Part shown: in pieces, positions 18,307-29,644 of the stretch | How the letters are laid out: each line of letters starts with the position of its first letter | Position numbering within the stretch: the first letter of the stretch is position 1 | Assembly (NCBI RefSeq): GCF_903853455.1 | Contig: NZ_CAINTR010000026.1 | Span: forward strand, 1-58,093 | Source: an uncultured Magnetospirillum sp. | Lineage (GTDB): Bacteria; Pseudomonadota; Alphaproteobacteria; Rhodospirillales; Magnetospirillaceae | Length of the DNA stretch: 58,093 bases | Direction of reading: 5' to 3' | Translations under genes and position numbers: made by a program | The notes under the pieces: generated by a model | What the model was told of the DNA's origin: nothing | The model's input: only the letters and a program-made list of their open reading frames with translations | Databases searched by the model: none

Positions 18307-18816
18307 TCATGCCGTCGCCCGGACCGCACCCGTCTTCACCGCTTCGATGCTGGCGATTTCGTCGCTGGACAACACCCGGTCGATGTTGAGGATGATGAAG
18401 AACCCCTCCTCCCGCTTGCCCATGCCGCGAATGAAGTCGGTGTTGAGCATGCTGCCCAGCCGGGGCGGCGGATCGATCTGGCTGGGGTCGATGTCGATCA
18501 CCTCCTGGACCGAATCGGCCAGCATGCCGAGATGGAGGGTTTCGCCGTCCATCCTCACCTCGGCGATGATGACGCAGGTGTCGATCGTCTTGTCGATGCA
18601 GTCCATGCCCAGGATGAGTCGCAGGTCGATGACCGGAACGACGCTTCCCCGCAGATTGATCACGCCGCGCAGGAAGGCCGGCATGCGCGGCACCCGGGTG
18701 ACGTGAACGTAGTCGATCACTTCCCGCACCTTGACGATTTCGACGGCGAAGGTCTCTTCGGCAAGGGTGAAGGTCAGGTACTGGTCCGTTTGGATGATAT
18801 CGCCAATCTGGTCCAT
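18307..18816 (-). CDS. cheW: Chemotaxis coupling protein CheW
   Basis: A 169-residue CheW domain protein: YLTFTLAEETFAVEI at the start, INLRGSVVPVIDLR in the core and a VQEVIDI strand. CheW links receptors to CheA in the array. It lies 26 bp downstream of the damaged mcp and upstream of cheR in the same direction, so it is probably the first intact gene of the operon. The C-terminal 20 residues extend past the usual domain. Confidence 0.93.
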   Translation of the reverse strand: MDQIGDIIQTDQYLTFTLAEETFAVEIVKVREVIDYVHVTRVPRMPAFLRGVINLRGSVVPVIDLRLILGMDCIDKTIDTCVIIAEVRMDGETLHLGMLADSVQEVIDIDPSQIDPPPRLGSMLNTDFIRGMGKREEGFFIILNIDRVLSSDEIASIEAVKTGAVRATA

Positions 18817-18842
18817 GATTTCAGTCTCCCATTGGCGCCATA

Positions 18843-19750
18843 TCAGTTCCGCTCGAACTCGCTATCGTCGATGTCGTCGCCCATGTTCAGCTTCACCCCG
18901 CCGCCATTGCGGCCCTTGATCGGCGGCTTCTGCTTGAGAGGACCCTTCTTGGCCGGCGGGGCCATGCGGCGAGACGGCGCCGCCGCCCTGCCATTGCCGC
19001 CGCCCGAGGTGCGTTGCAGACTCCGCGACCGGTTGTCCTCCACCTGGAAGAACGAGGCGGCGGACAGTAACTGCTCGGCCTGTTCCGACAGCATCTCGCT
19101 GGCGGTCGACATCTCCTCGGTGGAGACGCTGGCCTGCTGGATGACCTGGTCGAGTTGGTGAATGGCCGAGGTGACCTGGCCGATGCCGTCCGCCTGCTCG
19201 TTGCTCGACGCGTTGATTTCCTGCACCAGGCCGGCGGTCTTCTGGATGCCGGGGACGATGTCGCCCAGCAGTTTGCCGGCGCGTTCGGCGATCTCCACGC
19301 TGGAGGTCGAGACCGAGCTGATCTCCTTGGCGGCACTCTGGCTGCGTTCGGCCAGCTTGCGCACCTCGGCCGCCACCACCGCGAAGCCCTTGCCGTGCTC
19401 GCCGGCGCGGGCCGCCTCGATGGCCGCGTTAAGGGCGAGCATGTTGGTCTGGCGGGCGATTTCCTCGATGATGCCGATCTTCTCGGCGATGCTCTTCATG
19501 GCCTTGACGGTCTCGGCCACGGCATGGCCGCCAGGCGTCCCTGTTTGACGGATTTGATCAGGCGGCTGATTTCGTCCATGGCGGCCCGCTGCGAGTCGGC
19601 GCTCCTGGCTGTGGCTTCGGTCATCTCTCCGTTCTCCTTGTTCTGCGGGTCTGCCGCACTGGTGACGTCGGCCGCCTGCCGGCTTTCGTCCATGATCGGG
19701 GGCTGGTCGGTACGACCAAAAATGTCCTTGCGCGTGGTCTTCTCGGTCAT
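18843..19750 (-). pseudogene. Chemoreceptor gene with internal deletion and frameshift
   Basis: The 5' part (ATG 19750) reads [18 protein letters not shown]... to [10 protein letters not shown], a cytoplasmic N-terminus like those of soluble MCPs. Near 19523 the frame jumps: directly afterwards the other frame reads [17 protein letters not shown], the start of the MCP signalling domain, and continues through [20 protein letters not shown] to a basic, proline-rich tail ending at 18843. The HAMP or sensor segment between them is missing. In-frame translation stops soon after the junction (19496), so a full receptor cannot be made. It stands at the head of the che operon. Confidence 0.75.
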
Positions 19751-20055
19751 GGGGTGGCGCTCTCCATGGGGGCGACAAGGCTGGGAACGCGGCGCAGCAC
19801 TTCCTCCACCAGCCGTCCATAGGCCTTGGCGCCCGCCGAGGCCGGCGCGTGGTCGAAGATGCTCTTGCCGTGGAACGGTGCTTCCGCCAGCCGGACGTCG
19901 CGCCGCAATTCGCTCTGGAACACAAGGCCGCCGTAGCGCGAGCGGATCTTCTCGGCGATGGTCTTGGTGAGATTGAGGGCGGGATTCACCATGGTCATGA
20001 GAATGCCGAGCATATGCACGTCGATGCCCATGCTCCGCCGCAGCCGCTCGATCAT
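19747..20055 (-). pseudogene. ParA-like ATPase, C-terminal remnant only
   Basis: About 102 residues (from MIERLRRSMGID) match the last third of ParA/Soj ATPases: [26 protein letters not shown], then [32 protein letters not shown]. The P-loop and switch regions that should precede are absent; upstream sequence in this frame is the antisense of the HD-GYP gene. ParA homologues (ParC) in che operons localise receptor arrays at the pole. Its stop overlaps the start of the damaged mcp by 4 bp (TGA in ATGA), the spacing of an original operon. A deletion probably removed its 5' half. Confidence 0.7.
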
Positions 20056-20110
20056 CCTGGCCTCGGTGACGGGCGGCCCGGGTTCTGTCGGCCTCGACCG
20101 GACCGACGTC

Positions 20111-20815
20111 ATGGCGGTGGTCGGCGCGGCCACGGACGGCCTCGCCAAGGTCGCCGCCCGCCGTCCCCCCGGACCGGGGACCGAAGCCGCGCCGCCGCTC
20201 CCCCTGGAGGCCGCGCCCGAGACCCTGTTCGAATGCCTGGCGGTGGCCGCCGAGCACAAGGACAACGAAACCGGCCGGCACAACCGCCGGATCGGCCTCT
20301 ACGCCAAGGTGGTGGCCAATGCCCTGGGCTGGTCGCGGGAGCGTCAGGCCGTCATCGAGATCGCCGCCACCCTGCACGACATCGGCAAGATCGGCATCCC
20401 GGACAACATCCTGTTCAAGCCGGGCGACCTGACCGAGGCGGAGAAGCTGGTGATGCAGCGGCACACCACCATCGGCTACACCATCCTGTCAGCCGCCCGC
20501 GACCCGCTGCTGGCCTGCGCCGCCAGCATCGCCCAGTACCATCACGAGCAATGGTGCGGCGGCGGCTATCCCCACGGCCTGACGGGACGCGACATCCCGG
20601 TCGAAGCCCGCGTGACGACCATTTGCGACGTCTACGACGCGCTTCGCTCGGAACGGCCCTACAAATCGCCGCTTTCCCACCAAGACGCGCTCGCCATCAT
20701 CCTGACCGGCGACGGTCGCACCCACACCAGTCATTTCGATCCGGAAATGCTGGCGGTCATGCCCGATGTGGAGGCATCCTTCGAAAGGATCTTCGCCGTC
20801 ATGACGGGCACCTGA
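20111..20815 (+). CDS. HD-GYP domain protein, probable c-di-GMP phosphodiesterase, 5' end uncertain
   Basis: The frame is open from before 19958; ATG 20111 gives 234 residues. From about residue 45 it is an HD-GYP domain: HKDNETGRHNRRIG, the HD pair in TLHDIGKIGIP, HHEQWCGGGYPHGL and ICDVYDALRSERPY. HD-GYP enzymes hydrolyse c-di-GMP. Most have an N-terminal receiver or sensor; here the sequence before 20111 is antisense to the parA remnant, so the N-terminal domain may have been lost in the same deletion. No good ribosome site is seen. It ends 1 bp before the CHASE gene. Confidence 0.75.
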   Translation: MAVVGAATDGLAKVAARRPPGPGTEAAPPLPLEAAPETLFECLAVAAEHKDNETGRHNRRIGLYAKVVANALGWSRERQAVIEIAATLHDIGKIGIPDNILFKPGDLTEAEKLVMQRHTTIGYTILSAARDPLLACAASIAQYHHEQWCGGGYPHGLTGRDIPVEARVTTICDVYDALRSERPYKSPLSHQDALAIILTGDGRTHTSHFDPEMLAVMPDVEASFERIFAVMTGT

Positions 20816-20816
20816 C

Positions 20817-23690
<2,874 letters not shown>

Positions 23691-23699
23691 ACCCGTATC

Positions 23700-23723
23700 C
23701 CGCTGATCGGAACCGATCAGCGG
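23700..23723. terminator. Perfect palindrome just after the hybrid kinase
   Basis: CCGCTGATCGG and CCGATCAGCGG pair perfectly over 11 bp with AA between them, 10 bp after the kinase stop. There is no T-run, so it may act as a transcript-end stabiliser or form part of the repeat unit that follows. Confidence 0.45.
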
Positions 23724-23763
23724 CGCCCTCGGCGGGCGGGCGTAGGCGTGCAATCATATGTTT

Positions 23764-23816
23764 GCCAGCGAAGCTGGCGGGCGCGAGCGCCATTGCCTTC
23801 CGCGGCATGGACCGCG
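23764..23816. repeat. Palindromic intergenic repeat unit (copy 1)
   Basis: Two adjacent hairpins: GCCAGC-GAA-GCTGGC (23764-23778) and CGCGG-CATGGA-CCGCG (23801-23816). The second core, TTCCGCGGCATGGACCGCG, closely matches TTTCGCGGCATGTGCCGCG in the intergenic stretch at 52610-52628. Both sit between genes, as REP/BIME-type repeats do. Confidence 0.45.
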
Positions 23817-23832
23817 CGTCGCGTTGCTCCTA

Positions 23833-23869
23833 ACCAAATCCCGATGAGTTGCTCTCATCGGGATTTGGT
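23833..23869. terminator. Strong 16-bp hairpin between convergent genes
   Basis: ACCAAATCCCGATGAG (23833-23848) and CTCATCGGGATTTGGT (23854-23869) are perfect inverted repeats around the loop TTGCT. It lies 9 bp before the stop of the minus-strand regulator and downstream of the kinase, so it can end both transcripts. It may also belong to a dispersed palindromic repeat family, since a related start (ATACCAAACCCGA) occurs at 53881. Confidence 0.6.
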
Positions 23870-23878
23870 ATCACCCAC

Positions 23879-24583
23879 TCACAGGACGGAATATTTATAC
23901 CCCATCCCCCGCACCGAGGCGATGACGCCATCCCGCAGGCCCGCCTTGCGCAGCTTTATCCGCAGGGTGCAGACGTGGTAATCGACCGTCCGCTCGTTGA
24001 TGTCGATCTCGGCCTCGATCTGGTCCAACAGCCATTCCCGGGTCGCGACCTTGCCCTGGCGCAGCACCAGCGCCTTGAGCAAGCGAAACTCCATCACCGT
24101 CAGCTTCACCTCGCGCCCGTTCGAGTTCAACGCGCAACTGTCTTCCAGCAGCAGCCAGCCCTCGAACGGGATCTCCTGATCCTGGTCCGGCGCGGATACG
24201 GACCTCGTCGCCATGCGGCGCATGAGGTTGTGAACCCGGGCGCAGACTTCCTGGACGTCGAAAGGCTTGGTCACATAGTCGTCGGCGCAGCTTTTCAGGC
24301 CGGCGATGCGGTCGCTGACCTCGGTCCGGCCGGTCAGGATGATGATCCCCGCCGAGGGCGCGGTCGCCCGGATCCATTTGCCCAGCTCCAACCCGTCGCC
24401 GCCGGGCAAGCCGAGGTCGAGCAGGACGAGGTCGGGCCTTTGTCCCTTGACGATCCGCCTGGCATCGGCGCAGCAGCTGGCGGCTGAAACCTCGAAATCT
24501 TCGGCTGCCATCATCTGGCAAAGAAGATGCCGGACCTGAGAGTCGTCCTCGACGATCAGAGCGAAGGGCAGATCCGAAGACAT
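23879..24583 (-). CDS. OmpR-family response regulator
   Basis: A 234-residue two-domain regulator. The receiver (about 7-122) has D13/D14, phospho-acceptor D56 (LVLLDLGLPGG) and K106 (VTKPFD). The C-terminal winged helix (about 140-234) has the typical KLTVMEFRLLKALV and RTVDYHVCTLRIKLRK recognition segment. It is convergent with the split hybrid kinase and has no histidine kinase beside it on its own strand, so it may be an orphan or pair with that kinase. The 250 bp upstream to the pxp operon is a divergent promoter region. Confidence 0.9.
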   Translation of the reverse strand: MSSDLPFALIVEDDSQVRHLLCQMMAAEDFEVSAASCCADARRIVKGQRPDLVLLDLGLPGGDGLELGKWIRATAPSAGIIILTGRTEVSDRIAGLKSCADDYVTKPFDVQEVCARVHNLMRRMATRSVSAPDQDQEIPFEGWLLLEDSCALNSNGREVKLTVMEFRLLKALVLRQGKVATREWLLDQIEAEIDINERTVDYHVCTLRIKLRKAGLRDGVIASVRGMGYKYSVL

Positions 24584-24836
24584 GGTCGTTCAGACTCCAT
24601 TGGCCATAGTTCCACCCGCAGCCGACGGCATCGGCGGAAAGCCCCCCCCCTGAACCCCGGCGCATATTTGCATATTCAAGTTCCCGCGGGAATATCCATA
24701 ATACATATGCAGCCAAGGCGGCGTCCCCAACCCATCCGCCATCTTTTTCCCACCAGTATCATCGGGCATGACGACGGCGGGAGATGGAGGATGTATCGTT
24801 CGACGGAGTCAGTGCCCCAGCAACCGGACAGGCCGC

Positions 24837-25574
24837 ATGGACGACCTTCGCATCGCCGACCTGGGCGATACCGCCTTCAGCGTGGAGTTCGGCGAGGCCG
24901 TCGACCGCACCGCCAGCGCCAAGGTCATGGGCCTGCGCCACGCCATCGACGACGCCCACCGGGCGGGAAACGTCACGGGATTGGTGGAGTTGGTCCCCAC
25001 CTTCCGCTCGCTGTTGGTGTCCTATGATCCGCTGGTCACCCGCCGCCGGACCATTCAGGCCGAGGTCATGGCGGTGGCGGCCGCATGCTCCGACGCGCCG
25101 GTGACGGCGGCGCGGAGCTGGCGGTTGCCAGTCTGCTACGACGACGACCTGGGGCCGGACATCGACGCGGTCTGCCGGGCCGCCGGCCTGTCGCGGGCGG
25201 AGATGATCGCGGTGCACACCGGCACCGACTATTTCGTCTACATGCTGGGCTTCATGCCGGGTTTCGCCTATATGGGCGACATCCCCGAGCCCCTCCGCCT
25301 GCCGCGCCGGAGCACGCCGCGGGTCAAGGTTCCGGCCGGATCGGTGGCCGTTGCCGGCTCCCTCGGCGCGGTCTATCCCTGGGACAGCCCCGGCGGCTGG
25401 CATCTGCTGGGACGCACTCCGGTGACATTCTTCGATCCCGCGCGGACGCCACCCTCCCTGCTGGCGCCGGGCGACAGCGTCCGTTTCCATGCCGTCGAGC
25501 GCGCGGACTACGAGGCGGCCTGCCGCGATCCCGGCCGGCTGGCACCCGAACACCTGCTGGCGGAGGGTGGCTGA
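24837..25574 (+). CDS. pxpB: 5-oxoprolinase subunit PxpB
   Basis: About 245 residues from ATG 24837 (an upstream in-frame ATG at 24768 adds 23 poorly conserved residues). It matches the PxpB/KipI family (allophanate hydrolase subunit 1 fold): a DTAFSVEFG start, FMPGFAYMGDIP and the YPWDSPGGWHLLGRT loop. With PxpC and PxpA it performs ATP-dependent opening of 5-oxoproline (pyroglutamate) to glutamate. The stop abuts the ATG of pxpC. No strong Shine-Dalgarno is visible. Confidence 0.9.
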   Translation: MDDLRIADLGDTAFSVEFGEAVDRTASAKVMGLRHAIDDAHRAGNVTGLVELVPTFRSLLVSYDPLVTRRRTIQAEVMAVAAACSDAPVTAARSWRLPVCYDDDLGPDIDAVCRAAGLSRAEMIAVHTGTDYFVYMLGFMPGFAYMGDIPEPLRLPRRSTPRVKVPAGSVAVAGSLGAVYPWDSPGGWHLLGRTPVTFFDPARTPPSLLAPGDSVRFHAVERADYEAACRDPGRLAPEHLLAEGG

Positions 25575-26618
25575 ATGTCGCCCCACCTCCACATCCTGTC
25601 CCCCGGCCTGCACACCACGATCCAGGATTTCGGCCGCTTCGGCTTCCAGGACCTGGGGGTGCCGGTGGCGGGCGCCCTGGACTTCGCCGGGCTGCGGCTC
25701 GCCAATGCCCTGGTCGGCAATCAACCGGGCGAGGCCTGCCTGGAAATCAGCACTCTCGGTCCTACCCTACGAGTCGAGGCCGACAGCGTGCGTCTGGCCA
25801 TCTGCGGCCCGATGCGCCTGATGCTGGGCGCGGCGGCCGGCGGCGAACGGCGAGCGCTCGAAGCCGACCGCTCCCACCGGCTGTCGCGCGGCGACATCGT
25901 GGAGATCGGGGCGGTGGCCGCCGCCTCCGTCGCCTATCTGGCGGTGGCCGGCGGCTTCGATCTGGCCCCGGTCATGGGCAGCCTGTCCACCTATGTCCGC
26001 GCCGGGCTGGGACCGCTGGGCGGCAAGCCGTTGGCGGTGGGCACGGTTCTGCCGCTGCGCGCCGCCACGGCCTCGGACAGCGACGACCTCGCCCTGCCCG
26101 AGGCCATGGCCTATGGCGGCGGCCCCATCCGGGTGATGCTCGGCCCGCAACAAGACAGCTTCACCGACGAAGCGGTGGCCACCTTCCTCTCCGCCGAGTA
26201 CACGGTCTCCAAGCAAGCCGACCGCATGGGGCTGCGGCTGGAGGGGCCGCGACTGGCCCATCGCGCCGGCCCCGACATCGCCTCGGACGGTCTGGTCAGC
26301 GGCTGTATCCAGGTCCCCGGCGACGGCGGCCCCATCATCCTTCTGGCCGATCACCAAACCACCGGCGGATATGCCAAGATCGCCACGGTGATTTCCGCCG
26401 ACCTGCCCCGGCTGGGCCGGGCCATGCCGGGAACCCGGCTGAGCTTCGCCCCGGTCTCGGTGGAGCAGGCCGAAGCGGCGCGCCAAATGCTGGAGCGCGA
26501 GATCGAGCGGCGGATAACGGGATTGCGCCCGGTCGGCGCCATGATCGGCATTGATCTGACGGCGCTCTACGACAGCAATCTGGTGTCCGGCATGGTCGAC
26601 GCCATCGACGGCGAATGA
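25575..26618 (+). CDS. pxpC: 5-oxoprolinase subunit PxpC
   Basis: A 347-residue PxpC/KipA (allophanate hydrolase subunit 2 type) protein. Hallmarks are PGLHTTIQDFGRFGFQDLGVP at the start, ANALVGN, GPQQDSF in the middle and the LVSGCIQVPGDGGPIILLADHQTTGGYAKI block near residue 235-265. It forms the PxpBC part of the 5-oxoprolinase complex. It directly follows pxpB, and its stop overlaps the first ATG of pxpA (ATGA), so the three subunits are translationally linked. Confidence 0.92.
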   Translation: MSPHLHILSPGLHTTIQDFGRFGFQDLGVPVAGALDFAGLRLANALVGNQPGEACLEISTLGPTLRVEADSVRLAICGPMRLMLGAAAGGERRALEADRSHRLSRGDIVEIGAVAAASVAYLAVAGGFDLAPVMGSLSTYVRAGLGPLGGKPLAVGTVLPLRAATASDSDDLALPEAMAYGGGPIRVMLGPQQDSFTDEAVATFLSAEYTVSKQADRMGLRLEGPRLAHRAGPDIASDGLVSGCIQVPGDGGPIILLADHQTTGGYAKIATVISADLPRLGRAMPGTRLSFAPVSVEQAEAARQMLEREIERRITGLRPVGAMIGIDLTALYDSNLVSGMVDAIDGE

Positions 26619-27406
26619 GGTTCGAGATGGAACGGTGCATCAACTTGAATTCCGATCTGGGCGAGGCCTTCGGGGCGTGGCCCATGGGCGACGATGCGGC
26701 CATGCTCGACATCGTCGCCTCGGCCAACATCGCCTGCGGCTTCCATGCCGGCGATCCCCTGGTGATGACCCGGACCGTCCGCGCCGCCCAGGCCAAGGGC
26801 GTCGGCATCGGCGCCCATCCCAGCTACCCCGACCTCCAGGGCTTCGGCCGTCGGCCCATGACCCTGTCGGTCGCCGAGATCGAGGCGATCACGGCCTATC
26901 AGATCGGCGCCCTGATGGGGATCGCGGCGGCCTGCGGCGCCACGGTCGGCCACGTCAAGCCGCACGGAGCGCTGAGCAATCTGGCGGCGGTGGATGCCGA
27001 GGTCGCCCTGGCGGTGGCGCGCGCCATCAAGGCGGTGGATGCGGGGCTGATCTTCCTGGCCCCCGCCGGCTCGGCCATGGTCGCCGCCGGCCGCTCGCTG
27101 GGTCTGGCCGTCGCCGAGGAGGTGTTCGCCGACCGCAATTACGACGATGCCGGCAATCTGGTGCCGCGCTCCCAGCCCCAGGCCATGATTCACGATCCGG
27201 CCGAGGCCGCCGCCCATGTGCTGCGCATGGTGCGGGAGGGAACCCTGCGTTCGGTGACCGGCAGGCTGGTCCCCTGCCGGGCCCAGTCGGTCTGCGTCCA
27301 TGGCGACGATGCCGGCGCCGTCGCCCTCGCCCGCCATCTGCGCGACGCCCTGGCCGCCGCCGGAATCGCGGTGGTTCCGCTCGCGGCGATGATCCGGCAG
27401 CCGTAG
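26615..27406 (+). CDS. pxpA: 5-oxoprolinase subunit PxpA (LamB/YcsF family)
   Basis: 263 residues from the overlapping ATG; ATG 26627, with GAGG just before it, may be the true start (259 residues). LamB/YcsF signatures: INLNSDLGEAFG, ASANIACGFHAGDP, GAHPSYPDLQGFGR, VKPHGAL and FADRNY. It supplies the hydrolytic module of 5-oxoprolinase with PxpBC. The next gene, 59 bp on, is the binding protein of an ABC importer. Confidence 0.93.
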   Translation: MRFEMERCINLNSDLGEAFGAWPMGDDAAMLDIVASANIACGFHAGDPLVMTRTVRAAQAKGVGIGAHPSYPDLQGFGRRPMTLSVAEIEAITAYQIGALMGIAAACGATVGHVKPHGALSNLAAVDAEVALAVARAIKAVDAGLIFLAPAGSAMVAAGRSLGLAVAEEVFADRNYDDAGNLVPRSQPQAMIHDPAEAAAHVLRMVREGTLRSVTGRLVPCRAQSVCVHGDDAGAVALARHLRDALAAAGIAVVPLAAMIRQP

Positions 27407-27465
27407 CATTGCCCTGGCCTTGCCCTGCGGTTAGTCTGGCGGACCGTAAGTCCAGGGAGGAACGC

Positions 27466-28704
27466 ATGTCCGAATCTCGTTCGCCGATCATCAATCGTCG
27501 CGGCTTCGTCGCCGCCGGTGCCGCCGGCGCCGTGGCCCTCGGCATGGGAGGGAGCATCGGCCGGGCCCGTGCCGCCCAACCGGTCAAGGTGGGGCTGCTG
27601 CTGCCGCTGTCCGGATCGCTGGCCCGCGAAGGCCAGAGCTGCAAGCGCGGCGCCGAGGTCACCCCCGCATTGCTGGCCGATCTCGGCATGCCGGTCCAAC
27701 TGATGATCGCCGATACCGAAACCAATATCGATACCGCCCGGACACGGGCGGAAAAGCTGATCGCCGATGGCGCCCAGGTGCTGATCGGCGCCTTCGAATC
27801 GGCCCAGACCCTGGCGGTCGCCCAGGTCTGCGAACAGCGCGGCGTGCCGCTGGTGATCAACATCGCCGCCGCGCCCAACATCACCGAGCAGGGCTTCAAG
27901 ACCGTCTTCCGCAACTTCCCCACCGCGCCCCGGCTGGTGGGCGAGGGGCTGTCGCTGATGAAGGATCTGTTCAAGGCCTCGGGGGTGACGCCGTCCAAGG
28001 CGGTGTTCATGCACAACAACGACACCTTCGGCAGCGCCATGGCCGGCGCCGTCGGCAAGATCTTCCCGACCCTGGACATGCCGTTCGCCATCGCCGAGAC
28101 CATCTCCTACGACGGCGCCGCCCGCGACCTGGCGGTGGAAGTGGGCAAGGCCAAGGCCACCGGCGCCGACCTGCTGATCCTGGTCGCCCATGGCGAGGAT
28201 TCCATCAAGGTCATCCGCGAGATGGTCAAGCAGCGCTTCGAGCCCAAGGCCATCGTCTCGCCCGGCAGCCCCGGCATGTACGAGGTCCAGTTCTACAAGA
28301 CGCTGGGCAAGTACGCCGACTACTCCATGACCAACCTGCCGTGGATCAATCCCAAGTCCAAGATGTCGCAGGCGCTGCTCGCCGCCTTCGCCAAGGCCTA
28401 TCCCGACGCCCTGTTCGAGATGAATGTGGGCTACACCTTCGAGGCGATCCTGATCGCCGCCGACGCCGCCAAGCGGGCCGGCAGCCCCGAGCCCAAGGCG
28501 CTGCTCGAGGTCCTGCCCGCCACCAACATCACCGACCACGTCATGATCGGCGGCGCCATCACCTTCGACGCCAAGGGCCAGAACAACAACACCCGGTCCG
28601 CCACCATCCAGAACTTCGGCGGCAAGCCGCTGGTGGTGCTGCCGGCGGAAGCGGCCGAGGCCAAGCCGGTTTTCCCGGTTCCGGGCTGGCAACAGCGCGG
28701 CTGA
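27466..28704 (+). CDS. Branched-chain-amino-acid-type ABC importer, binding protein
   Basis: A 412-residue LivK-family periplasmic binding protein. The ATG follows AGGGAGG. The N-terminus has a twin-arginine-like motif (NRRGFVAAG) and cleavage near RARA-AQP, suggesting Tat export. The fold starts KVGLLLPLSGSLAREGQ, typical of type I binding proteins. It heads a full livKHMGF set directly after pxpBCA, so its ligand may be 5-oxoproline or a precursor amide; that is inference. A hairpin after the gene probably keeps its expression above that of the membrane subunits. Confidence 0.88.
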   Translation: MSESRSPIINRRGFVAAGAAGAVALGMGGSIGRARAAQPVKVGLLLPLSGSLAREGQSCKRGAEVTPALLADLGMPVQLMIADTETNIDTARTRAEKLIADGAQVLIGAFESAQTLAVAQVCEQRGVPLVINIAAAPNITEQGFKTVFRNFPTAPRLVGEGLSLMKDLFKASGVTPSKAVFMHNNDTFGSAMAGAVGKIFPTLDMPFAIAETISYDGAARDLAVEVGKAKATGADLLILVAHGEDSIKVIREMVKQRFEPKAIVSPGSPGMYEVQFYKTLGKYADYSMTNLPWINPKSKMSQALLAAFAKAYPDALFEMNVGYTFEAILIAADAAKRAGSPEPKALLEVLPATNITDHVMIGGAITFDAKGQNNNTRSATIQNFGGKPLVVLPAEAAEAKPVFPVPGWQQRG

Positions 28705-28719
28705 TGTTGTAAGAACCAG

Positions 28720-28750
28720 CGGCCGCTCCGGGGTGGTCCCGGGGCGGCCG
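28720..28750 (+). terminator. Attenuator-like hairpin between binding protein and permease
   Basis: A 13-bp stem (28720-28732 with 28738-28750, one G-T pair) closes a GTGGT loop and is followed by TTGTCCTTTC. It lies 16 bp after the binding-protein stop and 28 bp before the permease start. Such partial terminators or 3'-end stabilisers commonly raise the binding protein level relative to its membrane partners. Confidence 0.6.
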
Positions 28751-28777
28751 TTGTCCTTTCCGTTCGCGGTTGCCCGA

Positions 28778-29644
28778 ATGTCCGTCGACCTCGTCAACCA
28801 AATCATCACCGGCCTTCTCACCGGCCTGGTCTACAGCTTGCTGGCGCTGGGCCTGTCGGTGATCTTCGGCGTGGTCCGAGTGGTCAACTTCGCCCATGGC
28901 GAGATGACGGCGCTGGCCATGTACGGCGCCTGGGCCCTGTCCACCTATCTCGACCTCGACCCGCTGGTGGGCATGCCGGTGGTGGTGGTGGTGATGTTCG
29001 CCGCCGGCTATCTCCTGCAACGGGGGCTGGTCGACAGCTTCGTCGGCAAGCCCGAGCATATGCAGTTCATCCTGATGGTCAGCCTCGCCATCATCATGGT
29101 CAATTCCTCGCTGCTGGGCTTCGGCCCCGACGCCCACGGCATCCAGGTCTCCTACGGCTTCGACACCTACGAGGTCGGACCGCTGCTGATCGACAAGGTT
29201 CGCCTGCTGGCCGCCGGCGCCTCGCTGGCGATCTCGCTGATGCTGATGGCGTTCTTCCGCCTGACCCTGATGGGCAAGGCCATCCGCGCCTGCGCCGACA
29301 ATCTGGTGGGAGCAAAGGTGATCGGCCTGGACGTGAAAAGACTCTACGCCGTCACCTTCGGCATCGGCACCGCCTGCGTCGGCGCCGCCGGGGCGCTGCT
29401 GTCCATGCTGATCGACGTCATGCCGCCGACCGGGCCGGAGCTGACCCTGCTCGCCTTCATCATCGTCATCGTCGGCGGCCTGGGCAGCATGACCGGGGCC
29501 TTGCTGGGCGGCATGCTGATCGGCGTGTCGGAGGTGCTGGCCGGCTATTTCCTGATGCCGTCCATGAAGAGCATGTTCAGTTTCGCCATCCTGATCCTGG
29601 TGCTGGTGCTGCGGCCGCAAGGCCTGTTGGGGGCGAAGCGATGA
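28778..29644 (+). CDS. LivH-type ABC importer permease
   Basis: 288 residues from ATG 28778; an earlier in-frame ATG at 28733 falls inside the hairpin and is unlikely. About eight TM segments, with the LivH pattern GLVYSLLALGLSVIFGVVRVVNFAHG near the start and GGLGSMTGALLGGMLIG near the end. It forms the inner-membrane channel with the LivM protein, whose ATG is 4 bp before this stop (overlap). Confidence 0.92.
   Translation: MSVDLVNQIITGLLTGLVYSLLALGLSVIFGVVRVVNFAHGEMTALAMYGAWALSTYLDLDPLVGMPVVVVVMFAAGYLLQRGLVDSFVGKPEHMQFILMVSLAIIMVNSSLLGFGPDAHGIQVSYGFDTYEVGPLLIDKVRLLAAGASLAISLMLMAFFRLTLMGKAIRACADNLVGAKVIGLDVKRLYAVTFGIGTACVGAAGALLSMLIDVMPPTGPELTLLAFIIVIVGGLGSMTGALLGGMLIGVSEVLAGYFLMPSMKSMFSFAILILVLVLRPQGLLGAKR

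Noticed and set aside
23691-23878. tRNA or small-RNA gene in the palindrome-rich gap
   Set aside because: The hairpins do not form a cloverleaf and have no promoter. Repeat or terminator roles are simpler.
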